A stretch of 64,000 nucleotides of DNA from CAZYFH01 sp965249175 (GCA_965249175.1 OZ252227.1:1798001-1862000), one strand, 5' to 3'. Shown: positions 46,158 to 55,572, numbered from the stretch's first letter. A program made the numbers and translations. The notes: generated from the letters alone by a model not told the origin.

Positions 46158-46484
46158 ATGCCGAAGCGACGCGCGCGCCCGGCGGCGAAGAACGACGTCG
46201 ACGGCCGCGCCACCGGCCGTACGGTCACGGCGACGGAAGCGGCGAAGAATTTCGGCGCCATCGTGGACCGCGTCCGTGAGGACCGAGTCGTGTACACCGT
46301 CGAGCGCAGTGGGAAGCCGGTCGCGCAGATCGGCCCAGTGGCCTCGCGCCGGTTCAGCGTGCGCGATTTCGTCGAGTTGCTCGAGTCTGCGCCTAAAGCG
46401 GACGAGGAGTTCCGTCAGGCTGTAGAGGACGGGATCAAGCTTTTCAATCGCCCCACCGTCCCAAAGAGTCGATGGGGACGCTAG
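46158..46484 (+). CDS. Antitoxin, Phd/YefM-like (module 2)
   Basis: 108 residues. A basic N-terminal leader (KRRARPAAK) precedes TVTATEAAKNFGAIVDRVRE and VVYTVERSGKPVAQIGPV, the Phd fold with the RSGKPVA motif. The C-terminal part (SVRDFVELLESAPKADEEF) is the toxin-binding arm. The stop overlaps the toxin start by 13 bases. It differs clearly from antitoxin 1, so the two modules are not simple duplicates. Confidence 0.85.
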   Translation: MPKRRARPAAKNDVDGRATGRTVTATEAAKNFGAIVDRVREDRVVYTVERSGKPVAQIGPVASRRFSVRDFVELLESAPKADEEFRQAVEDGIKLFNRPTVPKSRWGR

Positions 46485-46870
46485 TCGATTCGAGCGTCCT
46501 GATTGCGGCGGAACGCGGCGAGGCGGAACTGCGGTCCCGAATGCACGCCGACGTCGACCGCGCCGTGGTGATCGCCGCCATCTCCGTTTCGGAGGTGTAC
46601 CACGGTGTCCACCGGTTGAGCGGCCTCCGGAAAGCGCAGGCCCAGCAGTTGGCGGATCGTTGGTTCTCGGCGCTGCCAGTGATTCCCTTTGATCTACAGG
46701 TGGCCCGCACACACGCCACGCTGGCGGCCGAGCTGGGGCGCAAGGGCTTGCCGATGGGGGCGCACGACCTCATCATCGCCGCCACCGCGGTGTGGCTCGG
46801 CTATGATGTCGCGACGCGTGATCGCCGGAGCTTCCATCGCATCAAGGGGCTGACGGTGCTCCACTGGTAA
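46472..46870 (+). CDS. PIN-domain toxin, VapC-like (module 2)
   Basis: A 132-residue PIN nuclease. Metal residues: Asp6 in GTLVDSSVLIAAE, Glu in ISVSEVYHGVHR, Asp in GAHDLIIAATA and Asp in ATRDRRSFHRI. Complete domain; closer to canonical VapC than toxin 1. Translationally coupled to antitoxin 2. Confidence 0.92.
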   Translation: MGTLVDSSVLIAAERGEAELRSRMHADVDRAVVIAAISVSEVYHGVHRLSGLRKAQAQQLADRWFSALPVIPFDLQVARTHATLAAELGRKGLPMGAHDLIIAATAVWLGYDVATRDRRSFHRIKGLTVLHW

Positions 46871-46924
46871 GTCTTCGCTTGCGCTGTCCACACCACACTC
46901 GGAAAAGCGTCGGAGAGGGACCGG

Positions 46925-48145
46925 ATGAAGCGAGCGGCGGTCGTGACCTGCATGCTGTCGATGGGCCTGGCGTCCGTTGCCGTTGCGCAGGAACGAATTG
47001 ACACTCCGCGGATCCCTCCCCTTGAAGTCACGGCGTGGACCGACGAGGCGCGCGCCGGAATCGAAAGCTTCGGCGTTCACCCTGACGCGGCCTCGAACCT
47101 GCTCAAGACGCTCGCCCAGCACCCCCCGGCGCTGCACGGCATCGGCCCGCTGGCGGCCTATATTCGAGGCCGCTCGATGGTCACCGCGGTCGACCAGCTG
47201 TTGATGGGGTTGCGTGCCGCCTGGCTCTGCCGATCCGAGGCGCTCTGGGCAGAACTGGCGGACGAGGCGCGTTCCTTCGGTCTCGGCGCCGCTGATCTTC
47301 GCCGTATTGCCCAGGGGCCCAACGCCACGGACTGGGTGCGGTGGGACGCGACCCTCGTTCGCGCCGCCGACGAGTTGTACCGCGATGCGTACCTGGGCGA
47401 TGCGTCGTGGCGACGGCTGGCCACCCGGTACGACGCCCAGCAATTGATCGACGTCATCTTCACCGGCGCCGAATACATCATGCTCGCGATGCTCGCCAAC
47501 AGCTTCGGCGTGCAACCCGACGCGCGGTTTCCCGACCGTCTGCCGACGGACGTCGTCCGCACGATGATGCCGGCGCGGGCGACCCCAGTGAGTCTCGCCG
47601 AAACACGCCTCGATCCGATGCCGCGCGACGAATGGTCGAACGAAGTACGCGAGCTCCTCGACCCCGACGACACGGGTGGCCCGGTGCTTAATCTCTACGC
47701 CACGCTCGCGCGTCACCCTGATTTCTATCGTCCGCGGGCGGTCCAGTCAGCCTACATCCGCACGGGAGCCACGCTGTCGGATCGGGCACGCGAGATCCTC
47801 ATCCTGCGTATTGGGTGGTTGTGCGGCGCGGAGTACGAGTGGACGCAGCATGTGCGGGCGGCGCGCCGGATCGGCATGAGCGATGACGAGCTCCGTCGCA
47901 TCGCGGCTGGGGCCGAGGCGCGCGGGTGGGATGCGTTCGAGGCGACGCTCATCCGCGCAGCCGACGAGCTGCACCGAGACGATACGATCTCCGATCCCAC
48001 GTGGCGGGCGCTGACCGACCGCTACACCACGGCCGAGGTGATCGACGTCGTGATCACGGTCGCCGGGTATCGGATGGTGTCGATCGCGCTCAACTCGCTT
48101 GGCACCCAACTCGAGCCGGACCGGGAGCGCTTTGATCCACGCTAA
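46925..48145 (+). CDS. Exported protein with two carboxymuconolactone-decarboxylase-like domains
   Basis: A 406-residue protein with signal peptide MKRAAVVTCMLSMGLASVAVA. Two related CMD/AhpD-fold domains: about 45-200 and 235-400. The C-terminal one has LCGAEYEWTQHVRAARRIGM, typical of CMD. In the N-terminal copy this segment reads LCRSEALWAELADEARSFG, so the conserved His and Glu-Tyr are lost and activity is doubtful. No CxxC is present, arguing against AhpD peroxidase function. Reaction unknown. Confidence 0.85.
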   Translation: MKRAAVVTCMLSMGLASVAVAQERIDTPRIPPLEVTAWTDEARAGIESFGVHPDAASNLLKTLAQHPPALHGIGPLAAYIRGRSMVTAVDQLLMGLRAAWLCRSEALWAELADEARSFGLGAADLRRIAQGPNATDWVRWDATLVRAADELYRDAYLGDASWRRLATRYDAQQLIDVIFTGAEYIMLAMLANSFGVQPDARFPDRLPTDVVRTMMPARATPVSLAETRLDPMPRDEWSNEVRELLDPDDTGGPVLNLYATLARHPDFYRPRAVQSAYIRTGATLSDRAREILILRIGWLCGAEYEWTQHVRAARRIGMSDDELRRIAAGAEARGWDAFEATLIRAADELHRDDTISDPTWRALTDRYTTAEVIDVVITVAGYRMVSIALNSLGTQLEPDRERFDPR

Positions 48146-48148
48146 CTG

Positions 48149-50035
48149 CTACGGGTGGCCGTGGGGACGTCCCAGCCCTTGAGGCAGGAGATACCCGCCC
48201 GGTCCACCCCCAGCGCCACCGTCCCCTTCACCAGGTCCCGTCCCGGCCCCGCCTTCACCGACGACCACCGAGCCTTGGAGTGAACCGTCGCCCGGATTCA
48301 AGTGATCGTGGAATCCGCACGTGGCCTCCACGTCAAAGACGCCGGTCAGAAGGCCCGCCCCAGGCGTCAAGGAGCCCAGCGCGTTCAGGGGCGGACAATC
48401 GGTGTGGATGGGATGTGGGTTTGACTGGATCACGTGGGTGCTCGAGCGCTGGTTCGTCATGAAGACCTGTCCGCCGACAGCGACGCTGACCGTCGTCGGC
48501 GTCACCCCGTCGTCGGTGATCGTCACGGTCGGAATCGTCGGGCCGTCACGCAGCGGACAGGCCAGGCTGTAGAGCAGCGCGTCGCCCCCGGTCTTCTTCA
48601 TCCGAAACTCGCCGTCCGGCTCCACCTGCAAGAGGAGACGTCGCGCGTCCGCCGTGTTCACGAAGCTGACGGTTTGCGGCGTATCGGGCGTGAAGCTCAG
48701 GCTGACCGGACCGTGCACGCGGTCGTAGGATTCGAGATCGAAAACGGTCACGATCGCCGAGGTGGCCTGCGTCGAGCCGCCCGCCGCCGTGTCGGTCGCG
48801 AGCTCGAGGCTCACGTTCTCGTTCGCCGCGACGTCGATCGCCCAGTCCTGGCTGCGGGCCGGGAGGTAGCGCTGGTCGGACTGTCCGAGGCGGAGCGTCT
48901 CGGGACTCGCGCCGACCCGATAGTGCCGTCCTGCTCCAGAGTGCTGGATGGTGAATCGATAGTCCGTCCCCGGCAGAATGTCGAGCTCGACGAAGGCCTC
49001 GTTCGTGCCCCGGGCGTCGGGATACGTGACGTCCAGGATCGTGCCGACCGTTGGCGCGCGCTCATCGAACACGGTGAGGGTCAGGCGCCCCGATATCTCT
49101 CCTGCCGGCGGCGCCGCGAGCGTCTCGGCGACGACTTTCAGCCGGAGGGGGTCCTGCTCGGGGAGCGTCGCCTCGGGCCACCGCACCGTCCACTCGTGTG
49201 TGCTGTCCGAAGAGTTGATGCCGATCGGACACGAGCAGACCGCGGCGACTTCCAGATGGGCGGAGGTGACGTTCACTACCGTGCCGGTTCGGCTGCTTGT
49301 GGTGATGGTCCTGTCCGTCGCGCTGGCGCCGTCGACGACGACCCGGAGTCCATGACCGGCGAGATCGGCGATCAACGCTGCGGCAACGGCTTGTACCGGC
49401 GCCGAGCTATCAGCGGAGGTGTCCTGCAGGACCACCGGGTCTGAGCGGAGGGTGATTGCATCATCCGTGCAATCAGCGCGATCCAGGTAGTCGATACGCA
49501 CGGCGGTCGGCGCCATCGCGCCGCCGACGAGCGTTTCGCCGTTCAGTCGCATCCCGAAGGTACCGCCCTGGAAGTACAGCGTTTCGATACCGGTGGCCTC
49601 GTCGAACAACCAGTCGGTGTCCCGCAGGTCATCTCCGAGGGACTGAGCCGTCCAGCTCACCGTGACGTCCGTCACGCTGAACCCGTTGGCCGTCAGCGCC
49701 CCGACAAGACCGGGGAAACCGACGACCGTCGACAGGCCCTGAAGACCGGTGGTGGCGTCGGTATCGAGGTCGTCGTAGTCGCGCGTCGCCGCGTACGCGG
49801 GGGCCGCGTCAGAGCAGGGGGTCCATGACCTCGGGTGACCGACGTGCTCCGGCTCTCGCCCGCCGGGGCCCGTGTTCCAGAGCGCGAGGCCGGCGTCGCT
49901 CGACGTCAACCCCTCGAGCGGAAGGCGGTCACCGAGGCCGGCTACGGCTGGCGACTGGCCGCGTACCCCGATGGCGATCCCGGTCACAAGCACGAGTGCG
50001 CACGACGCGGCCAGAGCGGATACTCGCTGGTTCAT
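48149..50035 (-). CDS. Exported multidomain protein with C-terminal cupredoxin-like domain
   Basis: A 628-residue protein with a signal peptide from ATG 50035 (RVSALAASCALVLVTGIAIG). Residues about 30-490 are beta-rich and match no family I recognise; segments such as YRFTIQHSGAGRHYRV look like Ig/pre-peptidase-type strands. Residues about 500-595 form a cupredoxin-like domain: VTITDDGVTPTTVSVAVGGQ, STHVIQSNP and ATCGFHDHLNPGDGS, giving His534, Cys573 and His576/578 as probable copper ligands. A Gly/Pro-rich tail of about 35 residues ends the protein. Probably a periplasmic or surface copper protein. Confidence 0.75.
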   Translation of the reverse strand: MNQRVSALAASCALVLVTGIAIGVRGQSPAVAGLGDRLPLEGLTSSDAGLALWNTGPGGREPEHVGHPRSWTPCSDAAPAYAATRDYDDLDTDATTGLQGLSTVVGFPGLVGALTANGFSVTDVTVSWTAQSLGDDLRDTDWLFDEATGIETLYFQGGTFGMRLNGETLVGGAMAPTAVRIDYLDRADCTDDAITLRSDPVVLQDTSADSSAPVQAVAAALIADLAGHGLRVVVDGASATDRTITTSSRTGTVVNVTSAHLEVAAVCSCPIGINSSDSTHEWTVRWPEATLPEQDPLRLKVVAETLAAPPAGEISGRLTLTVFDERAPTVGTILDVTYPDARGTNEAFVELDILPGTDYRFTIQHSGAGRHYRVGASPETLRLGQSDQRYLPARSQDWAIDVAANENVSLELATDTAAGGSTQATSAIVTVFDLESYDRVHGPVSLSFTPDTPQTVSFVNTADARRLLLQVEPDGEFRMKKTGGDALLYSLACPLRDGPTIPTVTITDDGVTPTTVSVAVGGQVFMTNQRSSTHVIQSNPHPIHTDCPPLNALGSLTPGAGLLTGVFDVEATCGFHDHLNPGDGSLQGSVVVGEGGAGTGPGEGDGGAGGGPGGYLLPQGLGRPHGHP

Positions 50036-50102
50036 GGTGCGCCGGCCTTGCAGACGCGGGGTCGTGACCGACAGTAGCACGCCCGTGGCAGGCCCGGCTG
50101 TC

Positions 50103-50393
50103 CTAGTTGCCTCTCGGGAAGATCCGTTTCGTCTCGATCACGTCGAAACGTTCGAACACGCCGTGAATCACGTACGGGTCTTCGCTGTAGGTCGCCTTGG
50201 CCTCGGCCAGGCTCTCCGCCTCGAGAATGATCAGGCTGCCGACCATCTGATTGTGCTCGTCGATCAGCGGTCCGCCGTAGCGGAGGCGGCCGCCCGCGTC
50301 GAGGTGCGCCATATGCTCGAGGTGGGCCGGCCGATGCGTGGCTCGGTGGTCGAGGCCCGGGCGGTCGTGACCGATCAAGGCGTACAACGGCAT
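50103..50393 (-). CDS. YCII-related domain protein
   Basis: A 96-residue single-domain protein. It has the YciI fold pattern: MPLYALIGHDRPGLDHRATH, RPAHLEHMAHLDAGGRLRYG and GSLIILEAESLAEAKATYSE-DPY, with the conserved His-Asp pair. ATG 50393 is selected because upstream in-frame sequence is antisense. It is 14 bases after a histidine phosphatase gene. Function of the family is poorly defined. Confidence 0.87.
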   Translation of the reverse strand: MPLYALIGHDRPGLDHRATHRPAHLEHMAHLDAGGRLRYGGPLIDEHNQMVGSLIILEAESLAEAKATYSEDPYVIHGVFERFDVIETKRIFPRGN

Positions 50394-50407
50394 CCTGTCT
50401 CTCCCCC

Positions 50408-50986
50408 CTACCCCAGATGCGCGTCGCTGGCCAGCGCGCGCACGCGCCAGGGTGGTGTGGCTTCGATCATAGTGACCGAGGCGTTCGCGAAGTAGATTCC
50501 ACCGTCGCGCGGCTCGTCGAGCCGGAAGTGACGCTCGACGAGCGAGCCGCAGACAAAGCCGTGGGTGACGATGGCCAGCGCGCCGTGCGTCGCGTCGACG
50601 AGTGACCGGAGCGCGTCCCACACCTCCGCGACCCGCGCGTGAAATGTGAGCCAGCTCTCGCCATCGGCTGGCTCGAAATCGTCGGCAAACACCCGGTCAC
50701 CCACCTCGGCGTATGGCTGCCCCCGGAGCTCTCCCATGTGGCGCTCGCGGAGGCGCACGTCAAACGTGAGCGCGGCCCGCGTCGCTTCGGATACCGATTC
50801 TGCCGTCGAACGCGCGCGCGCATAGTCCGAGGCCACGATCTGGGAGAGGCCCTCGTCGCGCAGGCGCGCGGCAAGACGGCCGGCCTGCCACTCGCCGCGA
50901 CGGTTCAGCGGTGTGTCTGGCCATTGGACCGTGCCCGACGCGTTGAGCGCCGTTTCGGCATGGCGGATCAGATACAGACAGCTCAT
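50408..50986 (-). CDS. Histidine phosphatase family protein
   Basis: A 192-residue phosphoglycerate-mutase-fold phosphatase. Motifs: LYLIRHAETALN (phosphorylated His), SDYARARSTAES, LRERHMGELRGQPY and VTHGFVCGSLVE (second His). ATG 50986 begins directly at strand 1. Likely dephosphorylates a small metabolite. Co-transcribed with the YCII-related gene, divergent from a transporter gene. Confidence 0.9.
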   Translation of the reverse strand: MSCLYLIRHAETALNASGTVQWPDTPLNRRGEWQAGRLAARLRDEGLSQIVASDYARARSTAESVSEATRAALTFDVRLRERHMGELRGQPYAEVGDRVFADDFEPADGESWLTFHARVAEVWDALRSLVDATHGALAIVTHGFVCGSLVERHFRLDEPRDGGIYFANASVTMIEATPPWRVRALASDAHLG

Positions 50987-51030
50987 CGTGGGCCGTTTCG
51001 GCGGTATTGTATGCCAGGAGCGAGGTGGGA

Positions 51031-52317
51031 GTGAGCGCCGGCGACCCTGCGACCAAGACGAGGACAATCGCCTCGTGGTGTCTCTACGACTGGGCCAACT
51101 CGGCCTTCACGACGCTCGTCGTGACGTTCATCTACTCGGCGTACTTCACTGACGCGTTCGCCGACGATCCGGGTCGGGGCACCGCCCTGTGGTCCCGCGG
51201 TATCAGTATCAGCGCACTCTTCATCGCCGCGCTGGCGCCGATCGCCGGGGCCCTGGCCGACCGCGGCGATCGGAAGCGCTATCTCGCGGTCTGCACCGTC
51301 GTGTGCGTCGCCGCCTCGGTTGCGCTCACGTTCGTCCGGCCGAGCCAGCCGAACGCGGTCGTGCTCGCCCTCACGATCTTCGTCCTTGCGAATGTCGGGT
51401 TCGAGCTCGGTCTCGTCTTCTACAACGCGTTCCTGCCCCGGATCACGACCCTGGATCGGATCGGGCGTGTGTCGGGCTACGGGTGGGGCCTCGGCTACGC
51501 GGGCGGTCTGGGCGCCCTATTGGTTGCGCTGTTCGTGTTCGTACCGGAGACTCCGCCGTTCGGGATTAGCACCGTCGAGGGGTTCAACCTGCGGGCCACC
51601 AACCTCCTGGTCGCGGTGTGGTTCCTGGTCTTCAGCATTCCGGCCTTGTTGTTCTTGAAGGATGACCAGGTCGCCCGCCGACCGCTGCGTATTGGTCGCG
51701 CCTTTGGCGATCTCGCGACGACATTCCGCCATCTGGGTCGATACCGCCAGACGGCGATGTTCCTGCTCGCCCGGTTGTTCTACAACGACGGCCTCGTCAC
51801 GATCTTCGCGTTCGGCGGCATCTATGCGGTCGGCACCTTCGGGTTCACCTTCGAGCAGCTGGTACTGTTCGGCATTGTCATCAACGTTGGCGCCGGCATC
51901 GGCGCGTTCGCCTTCGGCTTTCTGGACGACAGGCTGGGTGGCAAGCTCACTATCCAGATCAGTGTCGTGGCGCTCGCGGTCGCGACAATTATCTCGGTTG
52001 TGGCGCAGACGCAAGCGCAGTTCTGGGTGTCCGCCGTGCTCGTCGGGATCTTCGTGGGGCCGAACCAGTCCGCGAGTCGGTCGCTCATGGCGCGGTTCGT
52101 GCCGAGGGCCCACGAGTCCGAGTTCTTCGGGTTCTTCGCCTTCACCGGCAAGGTGACGTCGTTCATGGGACCGGCGTTGCTCGGTGTGCTGAGCGACATG
52201 TACAGCCAGCGTGTGGGCGTCGCCAGCGTGTTAGTGTTTTTCCTCATTGGCGGTGTCCTGCTCTGGCGTGTCGATGAGCGGCAGGGGATCGCCGCGGCGG
52301 CCACGCCGCAGGGATGA
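51031..52317 (+). CDS. UMF1-type MFS transporter (Atg22-like)
   Basis: A 428-residue, about 12-helix transporter. It starts with the UMF1 signature SWCLYDWANSAFTTLVVTFI; other features are GALADRGDRKRYLAVCTV, GVSGYGWGLGYAGG-like RVSGYGWGLGYAGGL, and GPNQSASRSLMARFVP. GTG 51031 preceded by AGGAG is used; GTG 51025 or TTG 51007 are alternatives. Bacterial members are uncharacterised; relatives of yeast vacuolar amino-acid exporter Atg22. Confidence 0.9.
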   Translation: MSAGDPATKTRTIASWCLYDWANSAFTTLVVTFIYSAYFTDAFADDPGRGTALWSRGISISALFIAALAPIAGALADRGDRKRYLAVCTVVCVAASVALTFVRPSQPNAVVLALTIFVLANVGFELGLVFYNAFLPRITTLDRIGRVSGYGWGLGYAGGLGALLVALFVFVPETPPFGISTVEGFNLRATNLLVAVWFLVFSIPALLFLKDDQVARRPLRIGRAFGDLATTFRHLGRYRQTAMFLLARLFYNDGLVTIFAFGGIYAVGTFGFTFEQLVLFGIVINVGAGIGAFAFGFLDDRLGGKLTIQISVVALAVATIISVVAQTQAQFWVSAVLVGIFVGPNQSASRSLMARFVPRAHESEFFGFFAFTGKVTSFMGPALLGVLSDMYSQRVGVASVLVFFLIGGVLLWRVDERQGIAAAATPQG

Positions 52318-52348
52318 CGCCCTGCCCCTGTTAGGAGCTCTGATCTTC

Positions 52349-54757
52349 ATGCGCCGAGTTCGTCGACCCGCACCCGTGGTGCTCGTCATCGCCCTCGCCG
52401 TGTTCGGGTCGGCGTGCGGCAGCGCCGATTCCACGCCCGGCGCCATCCGTCTCGTCGATCGCTTCGCTCCCGATGCCGTCGTCGGATCCCCGACCATCGC
52501 CGACGTGCCGGACGGCGTCGCCTGGGAGTTCGGAGGCGAGCCTCCCGATCTCGACGAGGATGCCGCGACATGGGGTTGGCGGGCAGGCCCCGACGTGGCG
52601 GAGCTTGAAGTGCGGGACGGCGCGCTGGCGGGTCGCGCAGCGGGCGCCTTTCCGGTGATCGTCGCCGAGCGAGCGAGCGAGGTCGACGAGCGTGACGGCC
52701 TCTATGCCGTTGAAATCCGGCTGCGCGTGTCGGATGGCGAGAATCTGTCGCTGGCGTTCGCCGGTGGCGACTCGGTCGACCTCGACGGCGTGCAGCAGCA
52801 GATGGCCGCGAGCCTGGGGTTGCTCTCGACGCCGCTACGCGCGGGCGACACGTTCGAGACCTACACGATCCTCCCGCAACAGAACGTCGGCATGGCGAGC
52901 GTGCGACATTTGCTGCTGCGACCCACCGACGCCGACGGTGCGACCTTCGAGATCGAGCATCTGCGCGTGAGGTCGCGCAAGGAGCACCTGGCCGCCGTCG
53001 CATCTGGGATCGGGTGGCAGGGGTTGGACGAGCGCTATCACGAGACGCTGGTTTCCCGCTCGCCGGAAACGCTCCGGTTCGACCTCGATTTGCCGTCCAC
53101 CCCGTGGCTCGACCTGTCGCTTGGGACGCCCGAAGACGGTTCGGTGACATTTCAGGTCGCGGTCCATGCGGGCGGCGTCGAGCGGTCCGTGCTCGAGCAG
53201 ACGGTCACGACGCCCTATCGGTGGGAGCGACGTCGCATCGATCTCGGCGACTTCGGAGGGGAGACGGTCACCCTCGCGCTCTCGCTGACGGCGGAGAGCG
53301 ACGGGACGCTCGGGTTTTGGGGCTCACCGGTCGTCCGGGCCGGCGGGCAGACGGTGACGGCCGGGGCATCGCCGCTGGGGGACCGGCCGCAAGGCGTGAT
53401 CCTGATCCAGGCCGATACGCTCCGGAGCGACCACCTCGACGCCTACGGCTACGACCGGCCGACAGCGCCGACACTGACCGCTCTAGCCGGCGAGGGCGTG
53501 CTATTTCGCCATACCGTGGCGCAGGCCACCTGGACGAAAGTCTCGACACCGTCGATCATGACGTCGCTCTATCCCCTGTCGCACGGCGTGCGTACCTGCA
53601 ACGATCGGCTCCCGGCGGCCGCCACGACGCTGGCCGAGCGGTACAGAGACGCCGGCTACGCGACACTCGCTCTGTCGTCCGTGCTCTTTACCGGTCAGTT
53701 TACGAACCTGCACCAGGGGTTCGAGGAGCTGCACGAGTCGGGATCGGCCGCGACGCCCAGCCCGAAGACGGCCCGTGAATACGTCGACCGGGTGGCCGCG
53801 TGGTTGGACCATCACCGCGACGTGCCCTTCTTCATTTACCTGCACGTGTTCGATCCGCACGATCCCTACGAGCCCTATCGCCCGTACAACGCGCTCTGGG
53901 CCGACCCGGGGCACAAGGAAGAACACGAGACGCAGCTCGACGCCGTGCGAGAGATCATCGACGACCCGCTGCGACGCAATTTCGGCATGCCGACTCGCGA
54001 CGAGCTGACGGCGGTCGATGTGGACGCCGACGCGTATATCGCCTACGACGAGGACTGGTATGACGGAGCGATTCGCGCGATGGACGTAGAGCTCGGGCGG
54101 CTTGTCGAGACGCTCAAGAGCCTCGGTCTCGATGACCGGACGCTCATGGTCTTCACGAGTGACCACGGCGAGGAGTTTCTCGACCACGGGCGGATGTTTC
54201 ACGGGCAGACCGTCTACGGCGAGCTGACCCGGGTGCCGCTCGTCGTGCGCTGGCCCGGTCACATCGCGGGCGGCGGCGTGGTCGAGGAGCCGACCCAGTT
54301 GATCGACATCATGCCGACCCTGGTCGACGTCAGCGGCCTCGCGCCGGTCGACGAGATGCAGGGCCAGAGCCTCGCGCCGCTGCTTGGCGCGGGCGATCCC
54401 GCGAGCTGGATCGCCCGCCCGGTCTTCAGCGAGAAGGCCATCACCGACGACACCTTCTCGCCGCCGCCACGCGATACCGAGTCCTACGCAGTGACCGACG
54501 GGGATTGGAAGCTGATCCACAACCGTGTGCGGCCGGAGGGCGCACCGGAGTTCGAGCTATTCGACGCACGTGAGGACCCGCTCGACCTGACGAACGTTGC
54601 CGACGCGCAGCCCGACGTCGTGCAGCGGCTCGCACGCGAGATCGAGCGGTGGCAGCGGATCGCAGAAACCGAACGCCTGCCCGACGACGCTGAGTCGACC
54701 GAAGGGCTGACGCAAGAACAGCTCGAGCGGCTTCGCAGCCTGGGGTACATCAGATAG
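52349..54757 (+). CDS. Sulfatase-like lipoprotein
   Basis: An 802-residue protein. ATG 52349 follows TTAGGAG and gives a lipobox (VIALAVFGSACGS). Residues about 30-340 are a beta-rich N-terminal region. The sulfatase/phosphodiesterase domain starts at ILIQADTLRSDHLDAYGYDR and contains HVFDPHDPYEPY, FTSDHGEEFLDHGRMFHG and WPGHIAGG metal residues. Where a sulfatase has CxPxR, here there is VSTPSIMTSLYP, lacking Cys and Arg, so formylglycine formation is unlikely by the standard route. The C-terminal LTQEQLERLRSLGYI motif is common in this subgroup. Confidence 0.87.
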   Translation: MRRVRRPAPVVLVIALAVFGSACGSADSTPGAIRLVDRFAPDAVVGSPTIADVPDGVAWEFGGEPPDLDEDAATWGWRAGPDVAELEVRDGALAGRAAGAFPVIVAERASEVDERDGLYAVEIRLRVSDGENLSLAFAGGDSVDLDGVQQQMAASLGLLSTPLRAGDTFETYTILPQQNVGMASVRHLLLRPTDADGATFEIEHLRVRSRKEHLAAVASGIGWQGLDERYHETLVSRSPETLRFDLDLPSTPWLDLSLGTPEDGSVTFQVAVHAGGVERSVLEQTVTTPYRWERRRIDLGDFGGETVTLALSLTAESDGTLGFWGSPVVRAGGQTVTAGASPLGDRPQGVILIQADTLRSDHLDAYGYDRPTAPTLTALAGEGVLFRHTVAQATWTKVSTPSIMTSLYPLSHGVRTCNDRLPAAATTLAERYRDAGYATLALSSVLFTGQFTNLHQGFEELHESGSAATPSPKTAREYVDRVAAWLDHHRDVPFFIYLHVFDPHDPYEPYRPYNALWADPGHKEEHETQLDAVREIIDDPLRRNFGMPTRDELTAVDVDADAYIAYDEDWYDGAIRAMDVELGRLVETLKSLGLDDRTLMVFTSDHGEEFLDHGRMFHGQTVYGELTRVPLVVRWPGHIAGGGVVEEPTQLIDIMPTLVDVSGLAPVDEMQGQSLAPLLGAGDPASWIARPVFSEKAITDDTFSPPPRDTESYAVTDGDWKLIHNRVRPEGAPEFELFDAREDPLDLTNVADAQPDVVQRLAREIERWQRIAETERLPDDAESTEGLTQEQLERLRSLGYIR

Positions 54758-54783
54758 GTGCTCCGCCCCGTGGAGTCACTGTG

Positions 54784-55572
54784 ATGACGTCCTATCGAAA
54801 CCTCTTCGACCTCAACGGCAAAGTGGCGATCGTCACCGGCTCGACCAAGGGAATTGGGCGAGCGATCGCCGAGGCGATGGCGGCGTTCGGTGCGCGGGTC
54901 GTCATCTCGAGTCGGAACGAGGACGAGTGCCGCACCGTATCAAAGGGTATCCGCGCGGCGGGCGGAGCGGCGATGGCGGTGGGTTGCAACGTGTCCCACC
55001 GCGACCAGCTGCAGCAGCTCGTGGACCGGGCCACCGCCGAGTGGGGTCAGATCGACGTGCTCGTGTGCAACGCGGCGGTGAATCCTCACTTTGGACCGAT
55101 GGTCGACGTCTCCGCCGAGGCGTACGACAAGATCATGGACACCAACGTCAAGCACGTGTTGTGGCTGGCGAATATGGTGATCCCGGGGATGGCCGCGCGC
55201 AAGGATGGTGCGGTCATCATCATCTCCAGCATCGGCGGATTGAAGGGCCACGACAAGCTGGGCATCTACGCCTTGTCGAAGGCGGCCGAGATGCAGCTCG
55301 CGCGCAACCTCGCGGTCGAGTGGGGTCGGAGCAACGTGCGCGTCAACTGCATCGCGCCCGGGCTCGTGCGGACGCATTTCGCCAAGGCGCTCTGGGACAA
55401 CCCGCCGGTCCTCCGCGAGGCGCTCGCGTCGTATCCGCTGGGCCGGATTGGGGAACCGGAAGACATTGCCGGGGCGGCCGTGATGCTCGCCTCGAAGGCC
55501 GGCGCGTTCGTGAGCGGTCAGACGCTGGTCGTCGATGGCGGAACCACGATCTCGTCGGGGCGATACACGTAG
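54784..55572 (+). CDS. Short-chain dehydrogenase/reductase
   Basis: A 262-residue classical SDR. Motifs: VTGSTKGIGRAIAEAM, CNAAVNPHFGP (in place of NNAG), ISSIGGLKGHDKLGIYALSK with Ser, Tyr and Lys, and IAPGLVRTHFAKAL. ATG 54784 directly follows a GTG at 54781. Resembles DHRS4-type reductases. Substrate unknown. Confidence 0.92.
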   Translation: MTSYRNLFDLNGKVAIVTGSTKGIGRAIAEAMAAFGARVVISSRNEDECRTVSKGIRAAGGAAMAVGCNVSHRDQLQQLVDRATAEWGQIDVLVCNAAVNPHFGPMVDVSAEAYDKIMDTNVKHVLWLANMVIPGMAARKDGAVIIISSIGGLKGHDKLGIYALSKAAEMQLARNLAVEWGRSNVRVNCIAPGLVRTHFAKALWDNPPVLREALASYPLGRIGEPEDIAGAAVMLASKAGAFVSGQTLVVDGGTTISSGRYT

